DNA of 64,000 bases from Amycolatopsis thailandensis (GCF_002234405.1 NZ_NMQT01000102.1:62001-126000), one strand, 5' to 3'; shown: positions 1 through 8,703, counted from the stretch's first letter. The notes: generated by a model from the letters alone, not told the origin. Numbers and translations are program-made.

Positions 1-1872
1 ATAGGTGACATATGGGACAGTATCGGGGCCCTGTTTCATTCTTGTTGTCGGTACGATGAGGCGATTGCCGCCTATCGTCACGCAGTCGAAGCATATCGAA
101 GCGTCGGCAACGAGAAGGACGCCGCACGCGCGACATGGCGGATCGCTGTCAGCCTAGAAGGGGCGAGCCGATTCGAGGACGCCGTCGGCGTCTACAAGAA
201 GGCTCTTGACATGATGGCAGTGACTTCCGATCGGAGGTATCAGATTTCCGTACGTGGCGGACTAGGTTACTCGCTGCGCAAGCTCGGACGCTACGAGGAA
301 GCTATCGCCGTTCTGCAGGACGCTGTCACAGACCTACAGCAAATCGATGATACAGGCCTAGGCGTAATGATCTTGAACATTCAGGGGCGCACTTTACTGG
401 AGGACAGGAAGGCGCACGAGGCAGTAATGGCACATTCACGCGCCCTTGACCTCAGTCGACAGGGGAATCTGCGTGCCGAGGAGGGCAAATCTATCGATGC
501 TCTCGGACTCGCTCTGCGGGAAGCAGGCCACGTCGAGGACGCGATACGAGCCCATACGAGCGGTATTGCAATTCACCAGGAGGTCCACGACGTACAGGGC
601 GAAGGCATAGCTCGCCTCAATTTGGGGCTCGCCCTACGTAAGGCTGGGAGGCTCGATGAAGCAGTCGCGGCATATCGCCAGGCATTGACGATACATCGAA
701 GTATCGGCAATCGCGAAGATGAAGCATTGACGTGTACCAGTCTCGGCATCGCACTGATGAAAACAGGTCAGGCACTGGAGGCAGTTGAACTTCACCGTGA
801 AGCTCTTGTGATCTATAACGAGCTTGGTGATCTGCGGGCAGAATGTCATTGCTGGAGGGACATCGCAGAGGCGCTACGCAGCATTGAAAGCTTCGATGAG
901 ATGGTCGCCGCCCGGGAAAATGAGCTTGCGGTTGCCCGGAGGATCGGCGACAGCCGCTGGGAACTTCCGGCGATCGGGAATCTCGGGAGAGCCCTAGAGA
1001 AGGCCGACCGTCTCGATGACGCCGTCCCGGTGCTTCGGCAAGCACTCGCGCTCGCGGAGGTCACTGGTGATGTCGATTCCCAGCAGAAGGCGCTGGATGA
1101 TCTCGCGCTTGCACTGACTCGACTTGGACATACCGGCGAGGCGGCGGATTCATTACGGCAGGGCATCGTCCTGTGTCGAAAAAATCAAGATCTTCTTGCC
1201 GAGGCGCAAGGGTGGCACAACCTCGGCGTTACACTGGGTAAGGCGAAACGGTATGATGAGGCCGCGGACGCGACCCGAGAAGAGCTCGCCATCGCCACGA
1301 AGATCGGCGACCCGCACATCGCAGCAAGGGCCCACAATCGCCTTGGAGACCTCCTGCAGGACGCGGGGAAAGCGGTCGATGCGGTCGCGGAGCACCAACA
1401 GGCGATCGACCTGTATCAGACCCTCGACGACCGGCAAGGCGAATATTCAGCCCGATACAATCTCGCGCGAGCCCTAAACACAACACGTAAATTTCATCGA
1501 GCCGCCGCAGCTTTCAATGACCTCGCCGCGCTCTGCCGCGGCTACGGTGACCGACGGGCCGAAGGCAGAGCACTGGCAGCGTGCGCCCTGGCGCTCGCAA
1601 CAGCTGCGGACCTCGACGATGCCAAACTGATCATGCAGACGGCCATCGATATCTTCCGGGAACTGAACGACAGCCATTCAGAGGGAGTCGCGTTGGCACA
1701 CTTCGCCGAGCTCCTCGAGTTCGTCGGCGAACCCGCCGCGAAGACGTGGGAGACCGCTGCACACGCGTTCGAGAAATCAGGCGACCATGAAGCTGCCGCG
1801 ACCATTCGGCAGAACCCAGATCTTGCCGTGCGGAGAGATCGTCCAGAACGCCCAGGACCAACTTCCAGCTAG
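1..1872 (+). CDS. TPR-repeat protein, 5' end outside window
   Basis: The frame is already open at base 1, so the true start lies upstream and 623 codons are visible. The protein is an almost unbroken series of roughly 40-residue tetratricopeptide repeats, each with the pattern of small residues followed by G-LDEAV-type turns and an I...G(N/D) boundary (for example LALRKAGRLDEAVAAYRQAL). No other domain is seen. In actinomycetes such tails usually end large signalling or regulatory proteins (NB-ARC-TPR or SARP type) and act as cytosolic protein-binding scaffolds. That identity is inference, because the N-terminal domain is not in the window. The frame ends at a TAG, 66 bp before the end of a convergent pseudogene. 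Confidence 0.85.
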   Translation: MGDIWDSIGALFHSCCRYDEAIAAYRHAVEAYRSVGNEKDAARATWRIAVSLEGASRFEDAVGVYKKALDMMAVTSDRRYQISVRGGLGYSLRKLGRYEEAIAVLQDAVTDLQQIDDTGLGVMILNIQGRTLLEDRKAHEAVMAHSRALDLSRQGNLRAEEGKSIDALGLALREAGHVEDAIRAHTSGIAIHQEVHDVQGEGIARLNLGLALRKAGRLDEAVAAYRQALTIHRSIGNREDEALTCTSLGIALMKTGQALEAVELHREALVIYNELGDLRAECHCWRDIAEALRSIESFDEMVAARENELAVARRIGDSRWELPAIGNLGRALEKADRLDDAVPVLRQALALAEVTGDVDSQQKALDDLALALTRLGHTGEAADSLRQGIVLCRKNQDLLAEAQGWHNLGVTLGKAKRYDEAADATREELAIATKIGDPHIAARAHNRLGDLLQDAGKAVDAVAEHQQAIDLYQTLDDRQGEYSARYNLARALNTTRKFHRAAAAFNDLAALCRGYGDRRAEGRALAACALALATAADLDDAKLIMQTAIDIFRELNDSHSEGVALAHFAELLEFVGEPAAKTWETAAHAFEKSGDHEAAATIRQNPDLAVRRDRPERPGPTSS

Positions 1873-1938
1873 CGCCAGCGGCGGCTGCACCGGGCCGGAA
1901 GGCAACGCTCCGGCCATCGTCAGCGGGGGCGAGGCACG

Positions 1939-2535
1939 TCACCTGTCGAGACGCTGTGCACGATTGACGAGGTTGGAGATCGCGTTCGCGACGGCGTGCG
2001 GGGCGTCGTGGTTCATGTGGTGCCCGGTGCCGTCGAGCACGGCATGGCGGGAACAGGTGGACATAGCCAGGAACGATCGGTGCAGGTCCACCCAGGCCGG
2101 GTAGGCCGGACCCCAAATGTTGCCGTCGCCGACGGTGAGGACCGTTGTCGGCAGGTCACCCAGCCGCCTGGCCCACTCCGGGGTAGTGCGTGGAGCGAGA
2201 GCAAGTCCCAGCATCTCTCCCACGACCGCGCGGCGGCGCGCGGTCCGCAGCGAGCGAGCAACCACCGCCGGCGCCAACCGTACCCCTACCTCGTCGGTGG
2301 CTTCCCGCAGCAATGCCCGCCGCCAAGTCAGGTCCTGCCACGCGCGATACACGCCGAGCGGTCGCGCCTGCCACCGTGCGGCCTGGCGCCACATTTCGCT
2401 CGCAGGGATCTTCGGGTCATACGCGGCAAGGTACCGGGCCTGATGTTCATGGGACGAGTCCACCAGCAGAAGACCAGCGACGCGATCTGGCTGACGAGCT
2501 GCGAGAACCCGCGCCGCGATCCCACCGCGTGGCAC
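1939..2535 (-). pseudogene. alpha/beta hydrolase, N-terminus deleted
   Basis: The 198 residues read as the C-terminal two thirds of an alpha/beta hydrolase: GGIAARVLAARQPDRVAGLL is the helix after the nucleophile elbow, VDSSHEH follows, and a late D/H pair is present (DGTGHHMNH). The elbow G-H-S-x-G and everything before it are missing, so the serine nucleophile is gone. The sequence upstream is the end of the phosphatase gene in another frame, so the junction near 2530-2540 looks like a deletion that fused two genes. The nominal GTG start lies at the scar. It is unlikely to make an active enzyme. Confidence 0.7.
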
Positions 2536-3260
2536 TGCTTCAGTATCCCGTCCAGGTCGGCGGCGGAGGCGGAGCTGATGGTGGGCCAGTCGGTGATTCC
2601 GAGATGCCGCATGGGTTTGTAGGCGCCGTCGGTGGCCAGGACCGCCCGGGGAACGTCGTCGGCGCGGATGCGGTGGACGATGGCGTGTTGTGTGGCGGTG
2701 GGGTCCGCCTCGGCGATCCAGTAGCCGCCGGGGCGGTTGCGCCGGGCGGCTTGCTGTGTCTGGAGCTCATGCAGGAAAGCGCGGTGCGTCTGGTCGAATC
2801 CGGTTCCCTGTGCGAGGCGGTGACGGTAGAGGCAGCTCGGTTCGAGGTCGAGGCGGCTCAGTCTCGGGTCGGTGATGGTCAGGCCCGGGAGGACGGCGAG
2901 GTTGTCGCCGAGCATGAGGATGTCGGTCCAGCCGTCGTGGGCCCGCAGGATCGTGACGGTGCTCGAGGGCGAGTGGCCGGGCCGGAGGTCGAGGTGGACG
3001 GCGACATCGTGGATTGTGTCGGCGAGAACTCCGGTCAGGTCCGCTGCGGGGTCGTTGTCCAGGTGCCGGCGGAGGCCTGTGCCGAGCGCGTCGGCGTAGA
3101 CGCCGGGCGGGACGGGCCCAGGCACGAACGCCGAGGCCCCGTCCAGCATGATCACGCCGTTGCCGAGGGCGATGACCTTGTCGTCGCTGTCGTGGAACGG
3201 CGGGGCCTGGGCGACGCTGGTGTGGATGGCCTTCATCGCTTCAGCCAGGTCAGGCGGCAC
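2328..3260 (-). CDS. PP2C-like protein phosphatase with replaced C-terminus
   Basis: Residues 1 to about 245 look like an actinobacterial PP2C-family (PPM) Ser/Thr phosphatase: an early MLDGASA motif (D40, G41), LGDN near residue 119 and LATDGAY near 211 are the metal-binding Asp positions. From about residue 246 the frame runs out of phase through the truncated hydrolase gene, adding some 65 unrelated residues and losing the usual final DD motif. The start overlaps the end of the kinase gene by 11 bp, and it is the third gene of a regulator-kinase-phosphatase operon. The catalytic core may be partly functional, but loss of the last metal-binding segment makes activity doubtful. Confidence 0.65.
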   Translation of the reverse strand: MPPDLAEAMKAIHTSVAQAPPFHDSDDKVIALGNGVIMLDGASAFVPGPVPPGVYADALGTGLRRHLDNDPAADLTGVLADTIHDVAVHLDLRPGHSPSSTVTILRAHDGWTDILMLGDNLAVLPGLTITDPRLSRLDLEPSCLYRHRLAQGTGFDQTHRAFLHELQTQQAARRNRPGGYWIAEADPTATQHAIVHRIRADDVPRAVLATDGAYKPMRHLGITDWPTISSASAADLDGILKQCHAVGSRRGFSQLVSQIASLVFCWWTRPMNIRPGTLPRMTRRSLRAKCGARPHGGRRDRSACIARGRT

Positions 3261-4128
3261 GCCAGGAGGAGCTGTCTCGTCTGCGCAAGGACGCGATCCG
3301 GGTGCCGAGTTCGTTCACGGCGTCGGTGTCGCCGTGCTGGGCGCGGCGGATGAAGGAGCCGAGGGTGTGCAAGTCCCGCAGGCCGGTCAGCGTGGCCATG
3401 CCGGGCCAGTCGCGGGGATCGTAGCCGTAGGCGGTGGTAAAGGCATCGAGTTCGGCGGTACTGCGCCCGAACCTGATCCCGCCCTGCAGGGTGGGCGCGA
3501 GGTCGAGTTCGCGGGGGCCGAAGGCCGGTTCATCCCAGTCGCCGAGTAGTGCGGTGCTCCCGTCCCAGAGGGTGTTGCCGGGGTAGGCGTCTCCGTGCAG
3601 CATCCCGACGCCGAGGGGGAAGTCGAGGTCGGCGTACTCGGCGAGCAGGCGACCACGCTCGGCCACCAACCACGCTTTGTCGTCGCTGGACAAGACGGCC
3701 GAGGAGGTCACGAGGTCCGCGAAGTGCCACAGCGGCGCGGCCGCGGGCAGGTCGACCGGTGGAACGGGCAGAGCGTGGAGCTGCCGCAGGATACGGCCGA
3801 GGTGCCGGGCGTCCGGCACTGCCTTCTGGCGCTGGTCGTAGTGGATCCAGAAGGTGACGACGAAGTCGCCGGCGTCGATCGGCTGCACGATCTCGGCCGG
3901 TTCCACGCAGGGGAAGTCGTGGGCGCGGAGCCAGCGGGTCAGGTGGACGGCGCGTTCCGCGCGGCCCTGTGCGGCGTGTGGGGCGACCTTCGCGATCAGG
4001 TCCCGGCCTGGGCTGGGGATGCGGTAGACGCTGGTGGCGTGCCGCCGCAGCGGGACCGCGTCGCCGGGGTCGAGGCCTGCTTCGCGGCAGGCGAGGACCA
4101 GGGCGGCGGTGTCCGGGAGTTCAGCCAC
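3250..4128 (-). CDS. aminoglycoside phosphotransferase (APH) fold kinase
   Basis: A 292-residue cytosolic protein of the APH/choline-kinase family. The catalytic loop is visible as MLHGDAYPGNTLW (HGD 178-180, Asn185) and the metal-binding motif as LLGDWDEPAFGPRELDL (D197-W-D). The small-molecule or protein substrate cannot be predicted from sequence. The ATG overlaps the stop of the upstream regulator by 8 bp and its own stop overlaps the phosphatase start, so the three genes are probably translationally coupled. A kinase next to a phosphatase suggests a reversible phosphorylation switch, which is inference. Confidence 0.8.
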   Translation of the reverse strand: MAELPDTAALVLACREAGLDPGDAVPLRRHATSVYRIPSPGRDLIAKVAPHAAQGRAERAVHLTRWLRAHDFPCVEPAEIVQPIDAGDFVVTFWIHYDQRQKAVPDARHLGRILRQLHALPVPPVDLPAAAPLWHFADLVTSSAVLSSDDKAWLVAERGRLLAEYADLDFPLGVGMLHGDAYPGNTLWDGSTALLGDWDEPAFGPRELDLAPTLQGGIRFGRSTAELDAFTTAYGYDPRDWPGMATLTGLRDLHTLGSFIRRAQHGDTDAVNELGTRIASLRRRDSSSWRAA

Positions 4129-5428
4129 TGGCTGATGGTAATGCTCGGGGCGCTGTCCGGGCCGCGGTCAGGTAGCCGGTGAGGCGGTCGGTGAGCTGGC
4201 CGGCGTCGGGGTGGCGGCGTCCCGCGAGGGCCACGGCGTCCGCGCGTACCAGGCTGATCGCGTTGTCGATCTGCCGGATCCGCAGTTGCGTGTCCAGGGT
4301 GAGGACCGGTTCGGCGGCCGTGAGAGCTCCGGTGACGTCGCCCTGGCCGAGCCGGGCGCGGGTCACGTCCAGCCGGGCGAGGGCCTCGTCGCCGTAGGAG
4401 CGGTCTTCGTCCGGGCCGGTCTCGTAGCGCTCGATCGCGCGCGACGAGTGGATCTCGGCCTGCGTGTGGTCACCGAGCAGGGTCAGGGTGCCGCCCTGGT
4501 AGTAGGTCAGCTTCGCCTCGGGGAAGCTCAGCAGCCCGCCGAAGCCGACCACTTCATCGCCGCGGGTGGCGTCGTGCGGGTTGAGGTCGGCGAGGCGGGC
4601 GAGCGCGTCGCGTGCCGCCGGGGCGTCCCCAGCGCGGGCGGCCGACCGGGCGATGATCGCGAGCAGCCGCTGGTGCGATTGCGTGCTCACCGGGTACTGG
4701 AGACCGTTCCGGGCGCGGTCGGCGGCCTCGCCGGGGCGGGCCGACCATTCGAGCATCAAGGCCGCCGAGCCCAGTGTCCAGGTCCGCAGGGCGTCGCTGT
4801 CGGCGACGTTCGCGAAGGTGGTCGCCGAGCGCAGCTGTTGCAGCGCTGACTTCTGATCGCCCGCGTTTTGGCTGGCGTGTGCGAACAGCAGGCATAGCAC
4901 TCCGGACAGGACCGTGGCCTCCCGCGCGCTGCGGGGCCGGTGCCGGGTCTGGGCGATGGCCGCCAGGGTCTTCTGCGCGTCCCGGAGGTCGTCGATCACG
5001 TCGGACAGTGGCGTGTGGACATACGCGACAGCGATCCGGCACAGCTCGTCACGCAGATACGCCAGCTGTTCGTCGCTGGTGGCGAGCTGCGACGCCTCGT
5101 CGGCCATCGTCATCGACTGGGCCGCGCCGTCGCGGATCTGACCGCCGAGATCACGCGGGTCCCTGTCGGGGGCCGCAGTGCCAGTGCTGGCGCCGGCCGC
5201 CATCTCGGCCCAGAACCGGTTCTTCACCTCTCCCGAGGCTTTGTCCAGCGCCACAGTCAGCAACTCCTGCGCTTCCCTGCCCGGGGTGACTGAGGAACCG
5301 GGTGCGCTCCAGTGGTTGACCGTGCTGGGGCTCAGCCCCAGGTGCTCGGCGAACGGAACCAGGTTCAGGTTCAACGCGGATTTCAGTGCCATCGCCGAGT
5401 GCGCCGTCCAGCGGACATGCATCGTCAT
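4121..5428 (-). CDS. HTH regulator with large TPR-like C-terminal domain
   Basis: A 435-residue protein whose first ~75 residues form a helix-turn-helix (KSALNLNLVPFAEHLGLSPS then TVNHWSAPGS), followed by a long alanine- and leucine-rich helical region of the kind that follows XRE domains in actinomycetes. I place the start at the ATG at 5428 because a strong purine-rich site (GAGGGGAGGG) sits immediately upstream; an open extension to 5512 lacks such a site. It heads the operon with the kinase and phosphatase and is divergent from the gene at 5664. The CTGCAA repeats between the two genes are a plausible autoregulatory operator. Confidence 0.75.
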   Translation of the reverse strand: MTMHVRWTAHSAMALKSALNLNLVPFAEHLGLSPSTVNHWSAPGSSVTPGREAQELLTVALDKASGEVKNRFWAEMAAGASTGTAAPDRDPRDLGGQIRDGAAQSMTMADEASQLATSDEQLAYLRDELCRIAVAYVHTPLSDVIDDLRDAQKTLAAIAQTRHRPRSAREATVLSGVLCLLFAHASQNAGDQKSALQQLRSATTFANVADSDALRTWTLGSAALMLEWSARPGEAADRARNGLQYPVSTQSHQRLLAIIARSAARAGDAPAARDALARLADLNPHDATRGDEVVGFGGLLSFPEAKLTYYQGGTLTLLGDHTQAEIHSSRAIERYETGPDEDRSYGDEALARLDVTRARLGQGDVTGALTAAEPVLTLDTQLRIRQIDNAISLVRADAVALAGRRHPDAGQLTDRLTGYLTAARTAPRALPSASG

Positions 5429-5482
5429 CGCCCTCCCCTCGTCGGGTCCACTGTGCCGGTCCCGCATCGGGAATGGCAACAG

Positions 5483-5527
5483 GGCTGCAACACGAATTGC
5501 AGTCCGCTGCAATCGGCTGCAACACGA
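5483..5527. promoter_or_regulatory. CTGCAA inverted/direct repeat operator
   Basis: A 7-4-7 perfect inverted repeat (ATTGCAG, 4 bp, CTGCAAT at 5496-5513) is flanked on both sides by direct repeats of GGCTGCAACACGA (5483-5495 and 5515-5527), 32 bp apart or about three helical turns. It lies between the divergent regulator (start 5428) and the 5664 gene, so it can serve both promoters. Binding by the adjacent HTH protein is inference. Confidence 0.55.
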
Positions 5528-5663
5528 CAGGGTTCCCCAGCCACGGTTCGCGAGGCACGCTCAGACCACAGCAACACCACCACCCGCAACTCTTTTCCCA
5601 CAGCACCAACGGTTCCGGCGCTTCCGCCGCCGTTTTCTTTTCTGCAGGACCCGAGGAAATGAC

Positions 5664-6104
5664 GTGACCGCAGACAACCCTGACGCCTGCCTCATCCTGG
5701 CCATTGTTCACCAGGATGACGTCCTCCAATGCACGACGACACCGCCATTCCAGGAACCGGTGTGGCAATTGCCCTCCGTTCCTCACGTGCCCGCGGGGTC
5801 GATCGAGAACGCGGCTACCTGGCTGTTGTCGGACTGGGGTTTCACCCGCACACCGCTGCGGTGTCTCGGCGTCACCAGCCAGACAGCGAACCAGGGCCGG
5901 GTCCAGTCCGGGACGCTGGTGATGGCGGCCGTCACCAGCCGCACCGGCCTGCGCCTGCGGGCACCAGACGTGCGCGGAGTCCGCTGGCGTCACCTGCACG
6001 ACCACACCCTCGATTCCCCCAGCCCCGTCGACCGTCTTCTCGCGGCGATCACACCGCACCACCCGGACAGACCGCGGCCGCCCGGCCTGGCAGTAAGCGG
6101 CTGA
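5664..6104 (+). CDS. small Nudix-like protein with eroded Nudix box
   Basis: A 146-residue protein starting at GTG 5664 behind GAGGAAATGAC. The N-terminal strand pattern and the stretch ENAATWLLSDWGF occupy the place where Nudix hydrolases carry GETPxxAAxRELxEEtG, and the C-terminal half ends like a Nudix fold (VDRLLAAITPH). The catalytic glutamates of the box are absent, so it would be a non-catalytic Nudix-like protein if the relationship is real. It is divergent from the regulator operon and leads a long plus-strand run of tiny genes. Confidence 0.45.
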   Translation: MTADNPDACLILAIVHQDDVLQCTTTPPFQEPVWQLPSVPHVPAGSIENAATWLLSDWGFTRTPLRCLGVTSQTANQGRVQSGTLVMAAVTSRTGLRLRAPDVRGVRWRHLHDHTLDSPSPVDRLLAAITPHHPDRPRPPGLAVSG

Positions 6105-6291
6105 GCTCGACCACCGCGACCCTGTCGTGCCGTGCCCCTTTCCAGGTGCTCCGCGCCGCTCGCGCCGCGACCACGACGCTGACCGTGAGACCCCCGGCTC
6201 CGGGCAGCGCAGGCGGCCGCCACCGTCCGGCGCGTCCCGCCCCGGCGCGGAGCACCCACCCCATCGCCTACCTCTCCTTCAGGAGCTGATC

Positions 6292-6495
6292 GTGATGTCT
6301 CATCCCACCGCTGCCCTGCCCGCGCCTACCGTCCTCGTCGTCCAGCGGGGAATGCGTTTCGCCGTCGGTGGCCACAGCTGCGACACGTGGAACCCGGATG
6401 TCGGCGGATACCAGTGCGACCACGGCTTCGTCATGTGGCGGACCCAGGTCCACGAGTCGTTCCAGGCCGCGTCCGGCCAGGACGTTCCCCGATGA
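6292..6495 (+). CDS. small conserved-looking protein (67 aa)
   Basis: AGGAG at 6281 precedes GTG 6292 by 6 bp (an ATG follows directly at 6295). The product contains VVQRGMRFAVGGHSCDTWNP followed by DVGGYQCDHG, with two cysteines and two histidines that could bind a metal. No family is recognised. Its TGA overlaps the ATG of the next mini-ORF (ATGA at 6492), so it heads a translationally coupled chain. Confidence 0.5.
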   Translation: MMSHPTAALPAPTVLVVQRGMRFAVGGHSCDTWNPDVGGYQCDHGFVMWRTQVHESFQAASGQDVPR

Positions 6496-6593
6496 CCACG
6501 GCACGCCCTCTCCGGCCTGTGCCCACGGCGGAGCGGAGTCCGGACTGGCCGGACCGTCCGCCGAATCCGGACCGGCCGGTGCGCGCCTTATGA
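6492..6593 (+). CDS. mini-ORF, 33 aa, proline-rich
   Basis: An ATG overlapping the previous stop (ATGA) opens a 33-codon frame rich in Pro, Arg and Asp. The same overlap arrangement recurs at four later junctions in the cassette, which is the main argument that it is translated. It may only be a coupling relay to the next ORF. Confidence 0.3.
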   Translation: MTTARPLRPVPTAERSPDWPDRPPNPDRPVRAL

Positions 6594-6622
6594 CCCGGTG
6601 TCCGCGCTAGGTCGCACGTGCC

Positions 6623-6724
6623 GTGGCCCTCGACCCCGCCCCGTGTGCCGACTGTGTCCGCGGCCGGCACACCTGGGGCCCCGCGACCACCGAACCCGAA
6701 CGCGAACTCACCACCTGCGCATGA
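6623..6724 (+). CDS. mini-ORF, 33 aa, CxxC zinc-ribbon-like
   Basis: GTG 6623 (or GTG 6617-6620 region just upstream) opens a frame with APCADCVRGRHTWGP and a terminal TTCA. The C-A-D-C knuckle, the His and the last Cys resemble half a zinc ribbon. The TGA overlaps the ATG at 6721. Too short for family assignment. Confidence 0.35.
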   Translation: MALDPAPCADCVRGRHTWGPATTEPERELTTCA

Positions 6725-7122
6725 CCCGACGGCCCTGCACATGTCCGCGCTGTTCGTGCCCCCGCGAGGAAGTCACCCTCACCGCGCGGGCCCGCCGTCC
6801 TGAACCGCCGACCGCGTACCTGCCGCACCTGGGGTCGCTGATCAGCAAGGAGACCCCCGCGATGACGCAGACCCCCACGATTCCCCGCCACCGGCTGCCC
6901 CAGACCGCGCTCCTTCCCGCCGACCGGTGCCGATACCCGGCCCGGCCGCTGCCGCTCGCGCGGCGCGTGGCCTCGTTCGCCGAGGCGCGAGCGACACAGG
7001 ACCCGCTACCCATTCCCGACGACGTTGTCCTGGCGCGTGTGCTGCTGAAGCTTCGGCAGCTGCCCACGACCGGCCCCAAGGACGTGCCACCGGCCCCACA
7101 GGAACCGGAGACACCGTCGTGA
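6721..7122 (+). CDS. small cysteine-rich N-terminus protein (133 aa)
   Basis: ATG 6721 overlaps the previous stop and opens TRRPCTCPRCSCPREE, five cysteines in CxCxxCxC spacing. The frame contains a second good start at ATG 6862 behind AAGGAG, which would give an 86-residue product ending LLKLRQLPTTGPKDVPP. Both starts may be used. The function is unknown; the TGA overlaps the next GTG (GTGA at 7119). Confidence 0.45.
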   Translation: MTRRPCTCPRCSCPREEVTLTARARRPEPPTAYLPHLGSLISKETPAMTQTPTIPRHRLPQTALLPADRCRYPARPLPLARRVASFAEARATQDPLPIPDDVVLARVLLKLRQLPTTGPKDVPPAPQEPETPS

Positions 7123-7499
7123 ACACCGGCTCGACACCGCCGGTCCTTCCCTGGATCGGCACGCTCGTCACCGCGGTCATCGACGGATACACCGTCGTCG
7201 GCGAGGTCATGGACTACCAGCACGCCAGGCTCTCCCAAAACACGTTCCCCGTCGCGTTCGGACCGCTGTGGCGCACCATGAGCCCGGCCACCATCACCGA
7301 GCTCCCCGAGCAGCCCCCGGGACGCCGCGAGCCCGAGCGTGTGGGCGAATGCGCCACCGCCTCGTCCGCTCTGCTCGACCTGGTCGCTACGACACCGGAT
7401 CAACCGTGCGACGGGAACACCATTCCCGCGCAACGCTCCACCACAAACGTTCCGCGCCCGTTTGCCGGGGCATGCACTGGCTTTGAGGGGAATCCGTGA
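7119..7499 (+). CDS. hypothetical protein (126 aa)
   Basis: GTG 7119 overlaps the upstream TGA by 4 bp. The product begins NTGSTPPVLPWIGTLVTAVI and continues with a mixed hydrophobic stretch, then becomes Pro/Thr-rich. No recognised domain. Its stop overlaps GTG 7496, keeping it inside the coupled cassette. Confidence 0.5.
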   Translation: MNTGSTPPVLPWIGTLVTAVIDGYTVVGEVMDYQHARLSQNTFPVAFGPLWRTMSPATITELPEQPPGRREPERVGECATASSALLDLVATTPDQPCDGNTIPAQRSTTNVPRPFAGACTGFEGNP

Positions 7500-7813
7500 A
7501 CCACGTCCTCGCGCAGGCCTTCATCGACACGGTGACCGCCCGCCTCGACCACTACGACCACACCGCCCAGCACGGCACCATCACCGCCCTGGAACAGACC
7601 GCCCGATCAGGGATACCGGTCCTGACCGCCGCGCTGCGCACCCTGCTGGCCCAGCACGAGATCGACAGCCACGGACAGTGCGACGCGTGTCCCCGCCCGT
7701 GGTGGCGCCGCCGGACCCCTTGCCGGATCCTGCACCATCTCCACCTTCTCCCCACCGACCCGACAGTCCTTGCACCAGCCACCGGCCGGCACGCGCTACG
7801 CCCGCGTACCTGA
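7496..7813 (+). CDS. small protein, CxxC family, copy 1
   Basis: A 105-residue protein starting NHVLAQAFIDTVTARLDHYD. It contains HEIDSHGQCDACPRPWWRRR followed by a third Cys. It is a clear paralog of the protein at 8394 (shared N-terminal NHVLA.AF, HGxC.xCPR.xWRR core and a final GRHALRPR/GRHAYRP end). The CxxC plus Trp-Arg-Arg core suggests a small zinc- or nucleic-acid-binding protein, as inference. The start overlaps the upstream stop by 4 bp. Confidence 0.6.
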   Translation: MNHVLAQAFIDTVTARLDHYDHTAQHGTITALEQTARSGIPVLTAALRTLLAQHEIDSHGQCDACPRPWWRRRTPCRILHHLHLLPTDPTVLAPATGRHALRPRT

Positions 7814-7863
7814 GCGCCGGACCGGCGGAGTCCGGTGCCGAACGCCCCTTCCGGAGGCACCAC

Positions 7864-8397
7864 GTGTGCCCCGTCCTTCACCTGGCCCGCGCCGAGGCCA
7901 CCCGGGTCGAAGACGACACCGACGACACGATCACCGCGGCGCCCGCACGCGCACAACGCCAGCGGGACAGGGCGATCACCGACCAGATCGTCCTGATCGA
8001 CGACGTGCTGTTCGGGCGCCGGTGCCTGCCCCGGCACCAGCATCCGAATCCACCCGGGAAGGCCCGACCCATGAACGACAACGCCGACACACCCGCCACG
8101 CCGAGGCCACCGGCCGAGGTCGCGGTGTGGGTGTCCCGATCAAGCCAGGTCGGCCAGTCCGACGACCCGATCAGCACCGTCACACGGCATCTGCCGACCA
8201 GCGACGATCCGTTCCAGTGCTCGATCTGCCGGCAGTACCGCGACTGGCCCTGCACACCGACCGACACCGCGTTGCACCAGATCGACAACGCCGGTCTCCG
8301 TCGCGCCGATTTCGTCCCGGCCTACCTGCACAGCCGCCTCCCCCTGCCCTCACCCCAACCGCCCGCACCGTCCAGCCACCCGGGGGCGAACCCGTGA
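7864..8397 (+). CDS. hypothetical protein with C-terminal cysteine knuckles (177 aa)
   Basis: GTG 7864 follows GGAGG. The N-terminal part contains ITDQIVLIDDVLFGRRCLPR, and the C-terminal part PFQCSICRQYRDWPC, a CxxC pair plus a third Cys. An internal ATG at 8071 with GGGAAGG upstream could start a separate 108-residue protein carrying only the cysteine part, so the frame may encode two products. The stop overlaps GTG 8394. Confidence 0.45.
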   Translation: MCPVLHLARAEATRVEDDTDDTITAAPARAQRQRDRAITDQIVLIDDVLFGRRCLPRHQHPNPPGKARPMNDNADTPATPRPPAEVAVWVSRSSQVGQSDDPISTVTRHLPTSDDPFQCSICRQYRDWPCTPTDTALHQIDNAGLRRADFVPAYLHSRLPLPSPQPPAPSSHPGANP

Positions 8398-8699
8398 ATC
8401 ACGTGCTCGCAGGCGCCTTCACCGACGACCTGTTGACCCGCCTCGACGGCTACGACACCCTCGCACGAACAGGCTCCCCGATACCCGAGCGCGAAGCCCG
8501 GGACGCCATCCAGGCTCTCACCGGTCTCGTGCGGAACGCGCTCGCCGGACACTCGGTCGACCCGCACGGCCACTGCGCGAGATGCCCCCGCAGCCGGTGG
8601 CGGCGACCGCGCGGATGCCGCCTCCTGCGCGACCTCACCCGGGACCTCGACCGCCACACCGGAACCGGCACGTCCGGCCGTCACGCGTATCGGCCCTGA
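8394..8699 (+). CDS. small protein, CxxC family, copy 2
   Basis: A 101-residue paralog of the 7496 protein, beginning NHVLAGAFTDDLLTRLDGYD and carrying HGHCARCPRSRWRRPRGC. The two copies flank the 7864 gene, suggesting an internal duplication. Coupled by a GTGA overlap to the upstream frame. Last gene of the cassette. Confidence 0.6.
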   Translation: MNHVLAGAFTDDLLTRLDGYDTLARTGSPIPEREARDAIQALTGLVRNALAGHSVDPHGHCARCPRSRWRRPRGCRLLRDLTRDLDRHTGTGTSGRHAYRP

Positions 8700-8703
8700 C
8701 CCC

